Assembly: GCA_040776805.1 (NCBI GenBank)
Contig: JAXGZS010000006.1
Coordinates: 1-64,000, forward strand
Reading direction: 5' to 3'
DNA: 64,000 nt
DNA from: UBA7702 sp040776805
GTDB taxonomy: Bacteria; Bacillota; Dehalobacteriia; UBA7702
The first letter of the stretch is position 1, and each line of letters begins with the position of its first letter. The translations under genes and the position numbers were made by a program. Positions 18,345 through 26,734 of this stretch are shown one piece after another. Below the pieces are notes generated by a model. The model was not told where the DNA came from and made no database searches. It worked only from the letters and a program-made list of their open reading frames with translations.

Positions 18345-18800
18345 ATGAAGAAAAAGGCATTTCAGCGTAGTCTGCTGGGCTTTCCCCTTGGTGTTTTTAT
18401 CGGATATACCATAACAATATTGATTTCACTATTCGTTGCGGATGGCCATTATTCCCCTTGTGTACCTGCACTTGTCGATGAATTCGGCAGTGAAATCGGT
18501 GCGGTTGTATTTCAGGCGGTGATGTGCGGTATTTTGGGGTCAGCCTTTGCGGCGGCGTCCCTTATATGGGAAAAAGAAAATTGGAGTATGATGAAACAGA
18601 CAGGCATCTACTTTCTGATCGCTTCGATCGTAATGTTTCCCATCGCCTATTTTACCCGTTGGATGGAACACTCCATATCCGGTTTTCTACTATATTTCGC
18701 TATTTTTGCCGCTATTTTTGTGTTCATGTGGGTGATCCAATACTGTATTTGGAGAAAGAAAATCAAGAGTATCAATCAAAAGATAGAAGAAAGAAATTGA
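18345..18800 (+). CDS. DUF3021 family membrane protein
   Basis: The protein has 151 residues from ATG 18345 behind GAGGTGAG; an in-frame start at 18228 would overlap the LytTR gene heavily. Four membrane segments are evident. DUF3021 proteins are inhibitory partners of LytTR regulators in Firmicutes, which fits the gene order. A strong terminator follows. Confidence 0.88.
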   Translation: MKKKAFQRSLLGFPLGVFIGYTITILISLFVADGHYSPCVPALVDEFGSEIGAVVFQAVMCGILGSAFAAASLIWEKENWSMMKQTGIYFLIASIVMFPIAYFTRWMEHSISGFLLYFAIFAAIFVFMWVIQYCIWRKKIKSINQKIEERN

Positions 18801-18809
18801 TATTACGCT

Positions 18810-18846
18810 AAGAGTCTGCGCAGCAATGCCGCGCAGACTCTTCTTT
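18810..18846. terminator. Terminator between the LytTR operon and the T-box operon
   Basis: AAGAGTCTGCGC and GCGCAGACTCTT form a perfect 12-bp stem and are followed by CTTT. It lies between convergent genes, so it is probably bidirectional. Confidence 0.85.
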
Positions 18847-18870
18847 ACGTTTTCAATCAAAATGAATTAT

Positions 18871-21354
18871 TTATTTGGCAAGACCCAGTTTTTTGGCAGC
18901 GTCTTCCCTCATTTTGTATTTCAGAATCTTACCGGCGGCGTTCATCGGGAAGTAGTCGACAAAATCGATATAGCGGGGGACTTTATGCCGGGCCATACTC
19001 GCCCTGATGAAATCCTGCATCTCTTCGGCGCTGACGCTTTCCCCATCCTGCAAAATAACGCAGGCCATAATCTCCTCGCCGTATTTCTCATCGGGTACGC
19101 CGATGACCTGAACATCCTTGACTTTGGGGTGGGTGTAGATGAACTCTTCGATTTCTTTGGGATAGATATTTTCACCGCCGCGGATGATCATATCTTTCAG
19201 ACGTCCGGTGATTTGATAGGTGCCGTCATCAGCTTTGCAGGCCAGATCGCCGGAGTGCAGCCAGCCTTCGCTGTCCACGGTTTCCCTGGTGGCTTCCGGC
19301 ATTTTATAATAACCCTTCATCGTGTTATAGCCTCTGGAGCAGAATTCGCCGTTGACGCCGTTAGGGACTTCCTCCCCGGTTTCGGGATTAACCACTTTAC
19401 ATTCCACATGGGGTAAAGCATGCCCCACAGTCTCACAACGTCGATCAAGGGGATCCTCCCAGTCCGACATTGTGGAACCGGGAGAAGATTCGGTCTGCCC
19501 GTAGACGCTGACAATCCCCACCATATGCATTTCATCCTTTTGGGAGGCGCGGCGCATCAGTTCAGGCGGACAGCCGCTGCCGGCCATAATACCGGTACGC
19601 ATATGGGAAAAGTCGGTTTTTTGGTAATCGGGATGGTGGAACATGGCGATAAACATCGTCGGCACCCCGTTAAAGACCGTGATCTTTTCCTGATTGATAC
19701 AGGCCAAAGAGGCCTTGGCGGAAAAATAGGGCATCGGACAAAGGGTGGCGCCGTGGGTCATACAGGCCGTCATGGACAGCACCATGCCGAAGCAATGGAA
19801 CATCGGCACCTGGATCATCATGCGGTCGGCGGTGGAAAGCCCCATCCGGTCGCCGATACATTTGCCGTTGTTGACCACGTTATAGTGGGTCAGCATAACA
19901 CCTTTGGGGAAACCGGTGGTGCCGGAAGTATACTGCATATTACAGACATCGCCGCTGCGGACTGCCGCGGCAAGGCGATAGACTTCCTCCATGGGTACTG
20001 TGTCGCTTCTCCCCATCACTTCCTCAAAGGTGAGAGAACCCGGCTGCTGAAAGCCGACGGAAATCACGTTGCGCAGGAAAGGCAGTCTTTTACTGTGCAG
20101 CGGTTCCCCCGCTTTCGTCTCTTTCAATTCGGGACAGATTTCATTGATGATTGCGGCATAATGGGAATCAAGAGCGGCTTCGATCATCACCAAGGTGTGG
20201 GTATCCGACTGACGCAGCAGATATTCGGCCTCGTGGATTTTATAGGCCGTATTGACGGTCACCAGAATCGCCCCGATCTTGGTCGCAGCCCAAAAGGTGA
20301 TGTACCAAGCCGGCACGTTCGTCGCCCAAATCGCCACCTTACTGCCGGCGGTAACACCCATGGATAACAGCGATCGGGCAAAGCGGTCGACGTCGTCCCG
20401 AAACTCCGCATAAGTGCGGGTATAATCCAGAGTCGTGTATTTAAAGGCGTACTGATCCGGGAATTCATCCACCATACGGTCGAGAACCTGGGAAAAGGTT
20501 TCATCGATGAGCATATCTTTTTTCCAGACGTATTTGCCGGTATGGTCGTGATTGTCGTAAAGCTCCTTTTGCTTCCGCTTGGGATTGCCGAAACGGTTCA
20601 TATAATTGATAAAGTGAGCAAAAATCACTTCGCGGTCGTCAATCTCTTCCATCCAGGCCTGCTTCCACTCAACGGAAATAAAGCCGCCGTAATTGATGGA
20701 AGCCAAAGCGTCCATGATTTTCCGCACCGGCAGGGTGCCCTCACCGATGAGGTTGAAGGTACCGTCGGCATCGGAGTCACGAAAATGTACGTGTTCCACG
20801 TAAGCGCCAAGATTCTTGATGGTTTCCGCGGGGCTTTCCCCTTTTTCCCGGCAAGGATGATGAACGCTCCAAAGCACCGCCAATTCGTCGCAGGCGAATT
20901 GGTTCATCAGATCCCGTAATTTCGCCGTATCGGCATAAATATCACAGGTTTTTACCAGAATTTTGACGTTGCATTCCGCAGCGACGGGCAGCAACTCCTC
21001 CAAAACGGCTTTGATCCGCTGCGGCTCGTCTTGGCGGGCGCGTACCGCCACATAGGGCGTCCGCAGATTGCCTGCTGTTTTCAGCAGCGACGTCACGGTT
21101 TCAACGGTTTCCTCTCCGGCGGCGGAAAGGTCGCAGGAACTGTCGATACAGGGTACCGTGAGTTTTTTATCCCGCAGAAAGCGGGCGGTCGCCGCGATAT
21201 TGTATTTATGGAAGGGGCCGCCTTTGCCGATCAGTCCTTGATCTTTTTGGATATTATAGACTTCGATCCCCTTAAAACGCAGATCGATGGCGGTTTCGAT
21301 CATCTCGTCCCAAGAGAAGTCACTCCAGCCCCGGGAAGAAAAGGAAAGATTCAT
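18871..21354 (-). CDS. Fused TIM-barrel sugar isomerase-like / acyl-CoA ligase (AMP-binding) protein
   Basis: The protein has 827 residues in two parts. Residues 1-255 resemble sugar-phosphate isomerases/epimerases of the xylose-isomerase-like TIM-barrel family (KGIEVYNI, VEHVHFRDSDADGTFNLIGEGTLP, FISVEWKQ). Residues 280-827 are a complete ANL acyl-CoA synthetase: YTSGTTGFPKG (475-485), YGQTESS (618-624), HSGDLA (700-705), GRLKDMIIRGGENIYP (717-732) and the C-terminal catalytic lysine in NAAGKILKYK. Its ATG overlaps the stop of the LeuA-like gene, so the two are co-translated from the T-box transcript. The acid activated by the ligase half is unknown. Confidence 0.88.
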   Translation of the reverse strand: MNLSFSSRGWSDFSWDEMIETAIDLRFKGIEVYNIQKDQGLIGKGGPFHKYNIAATARFLRDKKLTVPCIDSSCDLSAAGEETVETVTSLLKTAGNLRTPYVAVRARQDEPQRIKAVLEELLPVAAECNVKILVKTCDIYADTAKLRDLMNQFACDELAVLWSVHHPCREKGESPAETIKNLGAYVEHVHFRDSDADGTFNLIGEGTLPVRKIMDALASINYGGFISVEWKQAWMEEIDDREVIFAHFINYMNRFGNPKRKQKELYDNHDHTGKYVWKKDMLIDETFSQVLDRMVDEFPDQYAFKYTTLDYTRTYAEFRDDVDRFARSLLSMGVTAGSKVAIWATNVPAWYITFWAATKIGAILVTVNTAYKIHEAEYLLRQSDTHTLVMIEAALDSHYAAIINEICPELKETKAGEPLHSKRLPFLRNVISVGFQQPGSLTFEEVMGRSDTVPMEEVYRLAAAVRSGDVCNMQYTSGTTGFPKGVMLTHYNVVNNGKCIGDRMGLSTADRMMIQVPMFHCFGMVLSMTACMTHGATLCPMPYFSAKASLACINQEKITVFNGVPTMFIAMFHHPDYQKTDFSHMRTGIMAGSGCPPELMRRASQKDEMHMVGIVSVYGQTESSPGSTMSDWEDPLDRRCETVGHALPHVECKVVNPETGEEVPNGVNGEFCSRGYNTMKGYYKMPEATRETVDSEGWLHSGDLACKADDGTYQITGRLKDMIIRGGENIYPKEIEEFIYTHPKVKDVQVIGVPDEKYGEEIMACVILQDGESVSAEEMQDFIRASMARHKVPRYIDFVDYFPMNAAGKILKYKMREDAAKKLGLAK

Positions 21355-22772
21355 GCTTCAGCCCCCTCATAAACAATTTTATTCAACGCGCTGACATAAG
21401 CGCGGATACCGGCGCCGATGATGTCGGTGGAAATGCCGCGGCCGGAATAGAGCTTGCCGTTATCCCTCAGCCTGACAATGGTTTCACCCATGGCCTCTCG
21501 ACCTTCGGTAACGGCCTGGATTTGGAAATCGTCCAGCTCATAGTGATGGCCGACGATCTGCTCGATGGCGAGAAATGCCGCGTCCACCGGGCCGTCCCCG
21601 GTGGAAATACCCTCTAAGAGCTGATCGTCTTTCCAGAGCTTGATATGGGCGGTGGCGGTGATGATGTTGCCGCTGTTGATCACATAGCTTTCCACACGGT
21701 AAGCCGGAGGTACCTGCAGCGCCGCCGTGGCCACGATGGCTTCCATTTCCTTGCTGCCGACGCTCTCTTTTTTGGCGGCGATACGCAGAAACGCTTCGTA
21801 AACCCGAACGCCATCCTCTTCGGAAAGCTCGTAGCCGAGTTTTTTGACGACTTCCAGCACAGCGGGAAGCTCGTCGTGAACGGTCAGCGCCGCGATGTCG
21901 CTTTCCTCTTCGCGGACGCCGTAATCAAAGGGAGATTTTTTACTTCTTGTGGTGGAGCAGATCCAGACGATCTGACTTAAAATCCGCTGCAATTCCGTTT
22001 GCCGGATGGCGCAGGTCACATCAAAGGCGGCGCCCTTGGCCGCCACAATCTTGGCGATATGCTCCAAAGACGCTGTAACGTCACCGTAGGATACGGTTTT
22101 CACCTCTAAGACGCCGTGGCGGAGGGCGGCGATGGCCACCGAATCGGCCAGCGCCAGATCATTGGCGCAATAGACGCCGAGGCGCACCTCGCTTAAAAGG
22201 GGAACGTCTGCCCTAAGTTGTTCCAGAAACACGGCGAACTCGTCGGGGAGCATGGCGCCGGCATTGTCACAAACCGTAATGACCTTGGCGCCGGCTTTGA
22301 TCGCCGTGGTCAGCGCTTCCCCTAAGAATTCCTTTTCCGCTCGGGTCGCGTCGTAGGCCATGAATTCCACATCACTGCAGCGGGAAGCGGCATAGGTGAC
22401 GGTGTTATGAATGGCGGTGATGATCTCCTCGGGCTTTTTATGGCAAACATATTCCATCTGCACGGAACTCACCGGCACACTGATCTGCAAACGGAATTTT
22501 TTCGCCTCTTTTACCGCTTCATAAGCAAGATCCACGCTTTTTTCCGTCAATGATACCGGTACGGTCAAAATAGCTTTTTCCACCACCGCGGCCAAAGATT
22601 TGATCAGCAGGCTATCGGTCTTCACGTTTTCGATGGGGCTCACTTCGATCACCGAGACGTTAAGCCGATCCAACAATTTGGCCAGTTCAATCTTTTCTTT
22701 AAAACTCAAACTGAAATCCCCGGATCTTGCCGCTTCTTTCATGGTAATGTCGCTGATAGAAATTTCTTTCAT
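21351..22772 (-). CDS. Divergent LeuA/isopropylmalate synthase-like protein with altered active site
   Basis: The protein has 473 residues from the ATG at 22772, behind AAGGAGAGG; the ORF can start at 22796. The C-terminal 130 residues are a good LeuA dimer/regulatory domain (STGDGPVDAAFLAIEQIVG, GRGISTDIIGAGIRAYVSALN). In the N-terminal barrel the usual D-T-T-L-R-D-G-E-Q is D-I-T-M-K-E-A-A-R (residues 8-16). The metal-binding H-C-H-N-D is Y-C-A-N-D (201-205). The GxGERxGN segment is absent. Canonical 2-isopropylmalate synthase chemistry is therefore doubtful. It is the first gene after a T-box leader and overlaps the fused ligase gene. Confidence 0.82.
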   Translation of the reverse strand: MKEISISDITMKEAARSGDFSLSFKEKIELAKLLDRLNVSVIEVSPIENVKTDSLLIKSLAAVVEKAILTVPVSLTEKSVDLAYEAVKEAKKFRLQISVPVSSVQMEYVCHKKPEEIITAIHNTVTYAASRCSDVEFMAYDATRAEKEFLGEALTTAIKAGAKVITVCDNAGAMLPDEFAVFLEQLRADVPLLSEVRLGVYCANDLALADSVAIAALRHGVLEVKTVSYGDVTASLEHIAKIVAAKGAAFDVTCAIRQTELQRILSQIVWICSTTRSKKSPFDYGVREEESDIAALTVHDELPAVLEVVKKLGYELSEEDGVRVYEAFLRIAAKKESVGSKEMEAIVATAALQVPPAYRVESYVINSGNIITATAHIKLWKDDQLLEGISTGDGPVDAAFLAIEQIVGHHYELDDFQIQAVTEGREAMGETIVRLRDNGKLYSGRGISTDIIGAGIRAYVSALNKIVYEGAEA

Positions 22773-22857
22773 AAAATACCTCTCCTTATCCATCATAAAA
22801 TGGCGCTGTCCTCAACGGTCTTATCCAGGCGCGTCAGCCTTCCCGGGGTCTCGGCCA

Positions 22858-23125
22858 ATAAAAAAGCCCTGGAATCACCATTCCAGGGACGAATCAACAC
22901 TCCGCGGTACCACCCTCATTACGGCCTGCCTCACGGCAAACAGTCACTCTCGAACTCCAGCAAGTTCAAAGCCGGTAACGGGGCAACCGTGTTTCATTAC
23001 TTGCCATGGCTTTCACAAAACCTACTCGGGAAGGAGACCGCCTTTAACCATTGCTGCCGCCTCGCACCATGCGGCGGCTCTCTGGAATGCTTTGATCAGG
23101 GCTTAATTCCGTCAATGTATTTTAT
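22858..23125 (-). promoter_or_regulatory. T-box riboswitch leader
   Basis: On the minus strand the leader contains an AGAGAG bulge with a GCCGCC/GGCGGC stem (about 23080-23050) and the diagnostic AGGGTGGTACCGCGG T-box (about 22916-22902). It ends with an intrinsic terminator (CCTGGAAT / ATTCCAGG then TTTTTT, 22890-22858). The order, spacing and T-box sequence are those of tRNA-sensing leaders that control amino-acid genes. UGGU in the T-box implies a tRNA with discriminator A. The specifier codon is not certain: CUC (Leu) near 23036-23034 is one candidate, with GUC or UCC overlapping it. Confidence 0.92.
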
Positions 23126-23175
23126 TAATATTGGATTCAATTTAGCATAGATTCCCCCTGCTGTCAAGGATAATT

Positions 23176-23766
23176 TTATAGCCTGCCAAGCGTAAAAAGC
23201 AACATCAGGGAGAGCAGGAAAGCGATGATACTGGCCAGGGAACCCCAGATCAGCTCCGACGCCGTATGGCGTTTCGTCACCAGGGAAGCCCAAAAGATCA
23301 GCGCGTAAAGCAGCAAGCCCCAAAGAATCGCCTTAAACCCGATAAAGTAGCAAATCAGGACAAGGGGGCCGGTGGCGCTGCAGGCATGGCCGCTGGCCCT
23401 GCGCTGAAACACCTTGTTCAGCAGGAGCAAAACCACAAGAGAAAACAAGTAGGTACAGGCGATCAGCAAAAATCCCGCGCCTCCGGCGATGACCGCGTAA
23501 AGGGCCAAAAGGGGATAACTCACCGCGGTCATGAGGAAAGCAAAGTCGCGCTGGCCTTCCCTGCCCCGCTTTCTCAAAGACGGCAGCAAATCGGAAATCG
23601 GATAGGCCAATGCCGGCAGCACTGAAAGAAAAAACACGGTGAGCCACAGTTCTTTTACACTGGCAAATACCGTGGGCTTGCCAAAATAGACGCTTAAGGC
23701 AAGGACGAGGGCCATGACCGGCGGCACGGAGACGATCCGCACCGCTTTGGCAAATTTTTCTTTCAT
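23176..23766 (-). CDS. PAP2-like integral membrane protein
   Basis: The protein has 196 residues from ATG 23766, preceded by a purine-rich GGAAGGGG site. Five or six membrane segments are predicted. RRASGHACSATGP and KRHTASELIWGSLAS resemble the second and third motifs of the membrane phosphatidic-acid phosphatase (PAP2) fold, though the first motif is not clear. It may act on lipid phosphates or polyprenyl diphosphate, or be an inactive homologue. Confidence 0.65.
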   Translation of the reverse strand: MKEKFAKAVRIVSVPPVMALVLALSVYFGKPTVFASVKELWLTVFFLSVLPALAYPISDLLPSLRKRGREGQRDFAFLMTAVSYPLLALYAVIAGGAGFLLIACTYLFSLVVLLLLNKVFQRRASGHACSATGPLVLICYFIGFKAILWGLLLYALIFWASLVTKRHTASELIWGSLASIIAFLLSLMLLFTLGRL

Positions 23767-23966
23767 CCTGTCCCCTTCCTGCTGTTTCAAATTTTTATTG
23801 ATTCTATTTTAACAGGGGAGAAAGAGGATTGCAAGAAAACAAGTTGCGCAAAAAGAGCAAACTGTATGGATTCTTCGGAATGATTCGGAACTTTTCGGGA
23901 TTCTTGCCGAAAGGTACCGGCAGCCGCCAACCTTTGGGCCACGACCGATTCGCCCCAAGGGGATCA

Positions 23967-23995
23967 TTGAAATTTTTCGCCGGTTATCTTATAAT
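23967..23995 (+). promoter_or_regulatory. Promoter of the SDR gene
   Basis: TTGAAA and TATAAT are separated by 17 bp, 31 bp before the start codon. Confidence 0.8.
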
Positions 23996-24026
23996 AAAGA
24001 AAATACAGCTATAAAGAGGAGGCGCT

Positions 24027-24809
24027 ATGATGGATCGCTTACAGGGAAAAACCGCCATCATCACCGGAGCAACCAAAGGCATTGGGGAAGCCGCGGCCAA
24101 GCTCTTTGTAAAAGAAGGGGCAAATGTTGTGGTCTGCGGCCGCAAGAAAGAAGACGGTGAACGAATCGTTGCCGCCCTGGAAAAGGACGCGCCGGGGAAG
24201 TCCGTCTTTTGCCATCTTGACGTGACAAAAGAGACGGATTGGGCCAACGCCCTGGCCCTGACTGAGAGGACCTTCGGCAAGCTCCATATTCTCATTAACA
24301 ATGCCGGCATCAGCTACCGGGAAAAGGTGGCGGAAACGACCATGGAGTCGTGGCAGGCGACGCTGAACACCAATCAAACCGGCGTCTTTTTGGGCATGAA
24401 ATACACCATCGAGGCCATGAAAGAACACGGTGAACCCTCCGCCATTGTCAACACCGCCTCGGTGGACGGCATCATGGGGGACGCCGCTTTCTTCTCCTAC
24501 TGCGCCACAAAAGCGGCGGTGGAGGCCATGACGAAATGCGCCGCCCTCTACTGCGGTGAAAACGCTTTGCCCATCCGCGTCAATGCCGTGGCGCCGGGTT
24601 ACGTTTTAACGCCCATGGCCTACGAAGACGCCAAACAAAACGGTCAGACCATCGAAGAATACAGCGCGGATTCCATCGCCCTCCATCCCATCGGGCGTTT
24701 GGGAACACCCCTTGATATCGCCTACGCCTACCTCTATTTGGCCTGCGACGAGGCGTCTTTTGTTACAGGCGCCACCTTGGCGGTGGATGGCGGCTATACT
24801 TGCCGCTGA
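24027..24809 (+). CDS. Short-chain dehydrogenase/reductase (SDR)
   Basis: The protein has 260 residues. It contains the dinucleotide-binding TGATKGIG (13-20), NNAG (91-94), catalytic Ser145, Tyr158 and Lys162 (YCATK) and the C-terminal SFVTGATLAVDGGYT, all features of classical SDRs such as FabG-like enzymes. The residue after the second strand is Arg (CGRKK), which favours NADP(H). GAGGAGG precedes the paired ATGs. It is monocistronic between its own promoter and terminator; the substrate is unknown. Confidence 0.92.
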   Translation: MMDRLQGKTAIITGATKGIGEAAAKLFVKEGANVVVCGRKKEDGERIVAALEKDAPGKSVFCHLDVTKETDWANALALTERTFGKLHILINNAGISYREKVAETTMESWQATLNTNQTGVFLGMKYTIEAMKEHGEPSAIVNTASVDGIMGDAAFFSYCATKAAVEAMTKCAALYCGENALPIRVNAVAPGYVLTPMAYEDAKQNGQTIEEYSADSIALHPIGRLGTPLDIAYAYLYLACDEASFVTGATLAVDGGYTCR

Positions 24810-24859
24810 AAATGGACCCAAGGAAGGGGCTTCGGCGCGAGCCTCCAAACAAAAGGAAT

Positions 24860-24893
24860 GCCGGTTTCTGAAATAAGAAACCGGCTTTTCTTT
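24860..24893 (+). terminator. Terminator after the SDR gene
   Basis: GCCGGTTTC and GAAACCGGC arms are followed by TTTTCTTTC. Confidence 0.85.
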
Positions 24894-24983
24894 CATACAG
24901 TATCTTTTTTTTGCCGTCTCCGGCTCTTGCATCACGAGAGCCGGATAGAAGGAATAACGGAATAAAAGCTCCCCCAAAACAGA

Positions 24984-25012
24984 TTGACAAGGCCTCCCTC
25001 TTTTAGTATATT
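24984..25012 (+). promoter_or_regulatory. Promoter of the acetate transporter gene
   Basis: TTGACA and TATATT are separated by exactly 17 bp. Confidence 0.8.
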
Positions 25013-25056
25013 GGTACAGTATGATTACCCCAAAGGGTTGTAGAAGGAGTTAAAAC

Positions 25057-25632
25057 GTGAACAAATCTGAAATGGTAGAGGTAAAATCCGTTGTTTGTAA
25101 TCCCAGCGCCATCGGCTTGTTTGGTTTGGCCATGGTAACCTTGGTGGCCTCCTCACAAAAGCTGGGCTTCACCGAAGGCACTGCCCTGATCATTCCCTGG
25201 GCATTCTTTTTGGGTGCCTGCGCCCAGTTTTACGCCAGTGTTTTGGACGCCAAAAAGAACAATGTCTTTGGCGCCACGGCTTTCGGCGCTTACGGCTTTT
25301 TCTGGTTTTCCGTGGCCTTTACCTGGCTGATTCAAAACGGCGTCTTTGGATCTGCCATGGCGGCCGCGGCGGATACAAAACAACTGGGTATAGCTTTCTT
25401 GGGTTATTTGATTTTTACCCTGATCATGACCGTGGGCGCGGTCAAGACAAACAAAACCCTCCTTGTCATCTTTATTCTCATTGATCTGCTATTTTTGGGA
25501 CTGACCTTAACCACCTTTGGCGTGGCGGAAGAAGCCACGCATATGCTTGCCGCCATTTCCGAACTGTGCATTGCCATGGTCAGTTTCTTCGGTGTCGGAA
25601 AAGAAATCTATCTTGCCCAATATAAAAACTAA
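25057..25632 (+). CDS. GPR1/FUN34/YaaH (SatP-type) acetate/succinate transporter
   Basis: The protein has 191 residues from GTG 25057, 7 nt after AAGGAG. Six membrane segments and the family signature NPSAIGLFGLA near the N-terminus mark the acetate uptake transporter family. It would move acetate or a related short carboxylate across the cytoplasmic membrane. It has its own strong promoter and a perfect terminator. Confidence 0.92.
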   Translation: MNKSEMVEVKSVVCNPSAIGLFGLAMVTLVASSQKLGFTEGTALIIPWAFFLGACAQFYASVLDAKKNNVFGATAFGAYGFFWFSVAFTWLIQNGVFGSAMAAAADTKQLGIAFLGYLIFTLIMTVGAVKTNKTLLVIFILIDLLFLGLTLTTFGVAEEATHMLAAISELCIAMVSFFGVGKEIYLAQYKN

Positions 25633-25645
25633 ATAACGTCATTTT

Positions 25646-25694
25646 AAAAGAGGCTCCTATCTGCATTAAAAATTCAGATAGGAGCCTCTTTTCA
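25646..25694. terminator. Long perfect terminator after the acetate transporter gene
   Basis: The 18-bp arms AAAAGAGGCTCCTATCTG and their exact complement end in a T run on both strands; it lies between convergent genes. Confidence 0.9.
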
Positions 25695-25757
25695 TAGGAA
25701 ACTGCAAAAGATTCAAGTTGTTTCATCCACAAAGACACACAGTAACTGATACCCCCC

Positions 25758-26615
25758 TTACCAGCCGGGATCAAGGGGGTCGACGCCCCATACCTGAATC
25801 AGGTCGAAGGCTCCGCTTTCCAGCAAGGAAGACGGCGTGACCGGAAACTTGCGGCTGGAAACGTCAACGCCGAAATGGGCGTAGGCCGCGTAGATCAAGT
25901 AAGCGCACTGGGTCGCGTCGGTATCCACGCCGATCCCGAAAAGGCCGGCGAGGAGGCGATAGTCATCGCCGACTAAATCCTCTTGGGCATAAGCGGCCAC
26001 GGCAGCCCCCAGTTCCTCTTGGCTCATGCCGACCTTTGCCGCGGCAGCTTCACTGATTCGTAGCTGCATGCCGGTGGGATAACCGCCCCAGGCGGCGGCG
26101 GTGGTCAGAGAGGCCGGCGCGCCGACCACGGTGGCTTCCAAAATGTTTTCTTCCCCGCCGCCCAGATAAAGCCCGGAATGGCCGTGACGGTAACAGAGGG
26201 TATGGGTGCTTTTGGTCAACAAAACGTCGCCCTCTTTCAGATCATAAAGCTGATAATACTGATCACGATCAGAGATCCGTTCTGTTTTGGAAAAACCGGA
26301 GAGCGCTTCGCTGTCAAAGGCATTTTCAGCCAAAAAGCGCTGCTGATAACCGCTGAGCGTCGCGGCGATATCCGGCGCTTTGGCCCAGATCAGGTCGATA
26401 TCGGTTTTTGATAATCCGGTCTGTTGCCATAAAAGGTCGTAATCACCGCCGCTGAGCTCTTTTTTGGCGGCGATTTGCGTTAGCTCCGCCTCCCAAGGCG
26501 GCACGAAGGTAACCGCCTGCTGTTCTGTGCGCCAGGTCAGAGCAAAGACAAGCACGCAAAAAAAAGTGAGGACGACCAGTAGATAAGAAACGATTTTTTG
26601 AATGCGGTATTTCAT
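25758..26615 (-). CDS. Permuted NlpC/P60-like (YiiX-type) secreted or membrane-anchored peptidase
   Basis: The protein has 285 residues with an N-terminal signal anchor (VSYLLVVLTFFCVLVFALTW). The core GDVLLTKS, RHGHSGLYLGG, NILEATVVG and the later TQCAYLIYAAYAHFGVDV match the circularly permuted papain fold, where His precedes Cys. It may cleave amide bonds in cell wall or lipid substrates outside the membrane. Family assignment is moderate; the substrate is unknown. Confidence 0.7.
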   Translation of the reverse strand: MKYRIQKIVSYLLVVLTFFCVLVFALTWRTEQQAVTFVPPWEAELTQIAAKKELSGGDYDLLWQQTGLSKTDIDLIWAKAPDIAATLSGYQQRFLAENAFDSEALSGFSKTERISDRDQYYQLYDLKEGDVLLTKSTHTLCYRHGHSGLYLGGGEENILEATVVGAPASLTTAAAWGGYPTGMQLRISEAAAAKVGMSQEELGAAVAAYAQEDLVGDDYRLLAGLFGIGVDTDATQCAYLIYAAYAHFGVDVSSRKFPVTPSSLLESGAFDLIQVWGVDPLDPGW

Positions 26616-26661
26616 GCTCCTATTGTATCACAAATTCCAAAAAAAACACGGAAAAAGCAAG

Positions 26662-26704
26662 GAGGGTGTCCCAAAGGTCTTTTCATAACCTTTGGGACAC
26701 CCTC
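26662..26704. terminator. Terminator between the CotH-SLH and NlpC/P60-like genes
   Basis: GAGGGTGTCCCAAAGGT and its complement form a perfect 17-bp stem downstream of the CotH gene's stop. Confidence 0.8.
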
Positions 26705-26734
26705 TTCAAACAATACCTTTCCGTAAAATCGCCT

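Noticed and set aside
19420..20367. 315-residue ORF opposite the fused ligase gene
   Set aside because: It is a shadow of a high-quality coding frame with all ligase motifs on the other strand.
22600..23106. 168-residue plus-strand ORF over the T-box region
   Set aside because: It is antisense to the LeuA-like gene start and to a well-defined T-box leader.
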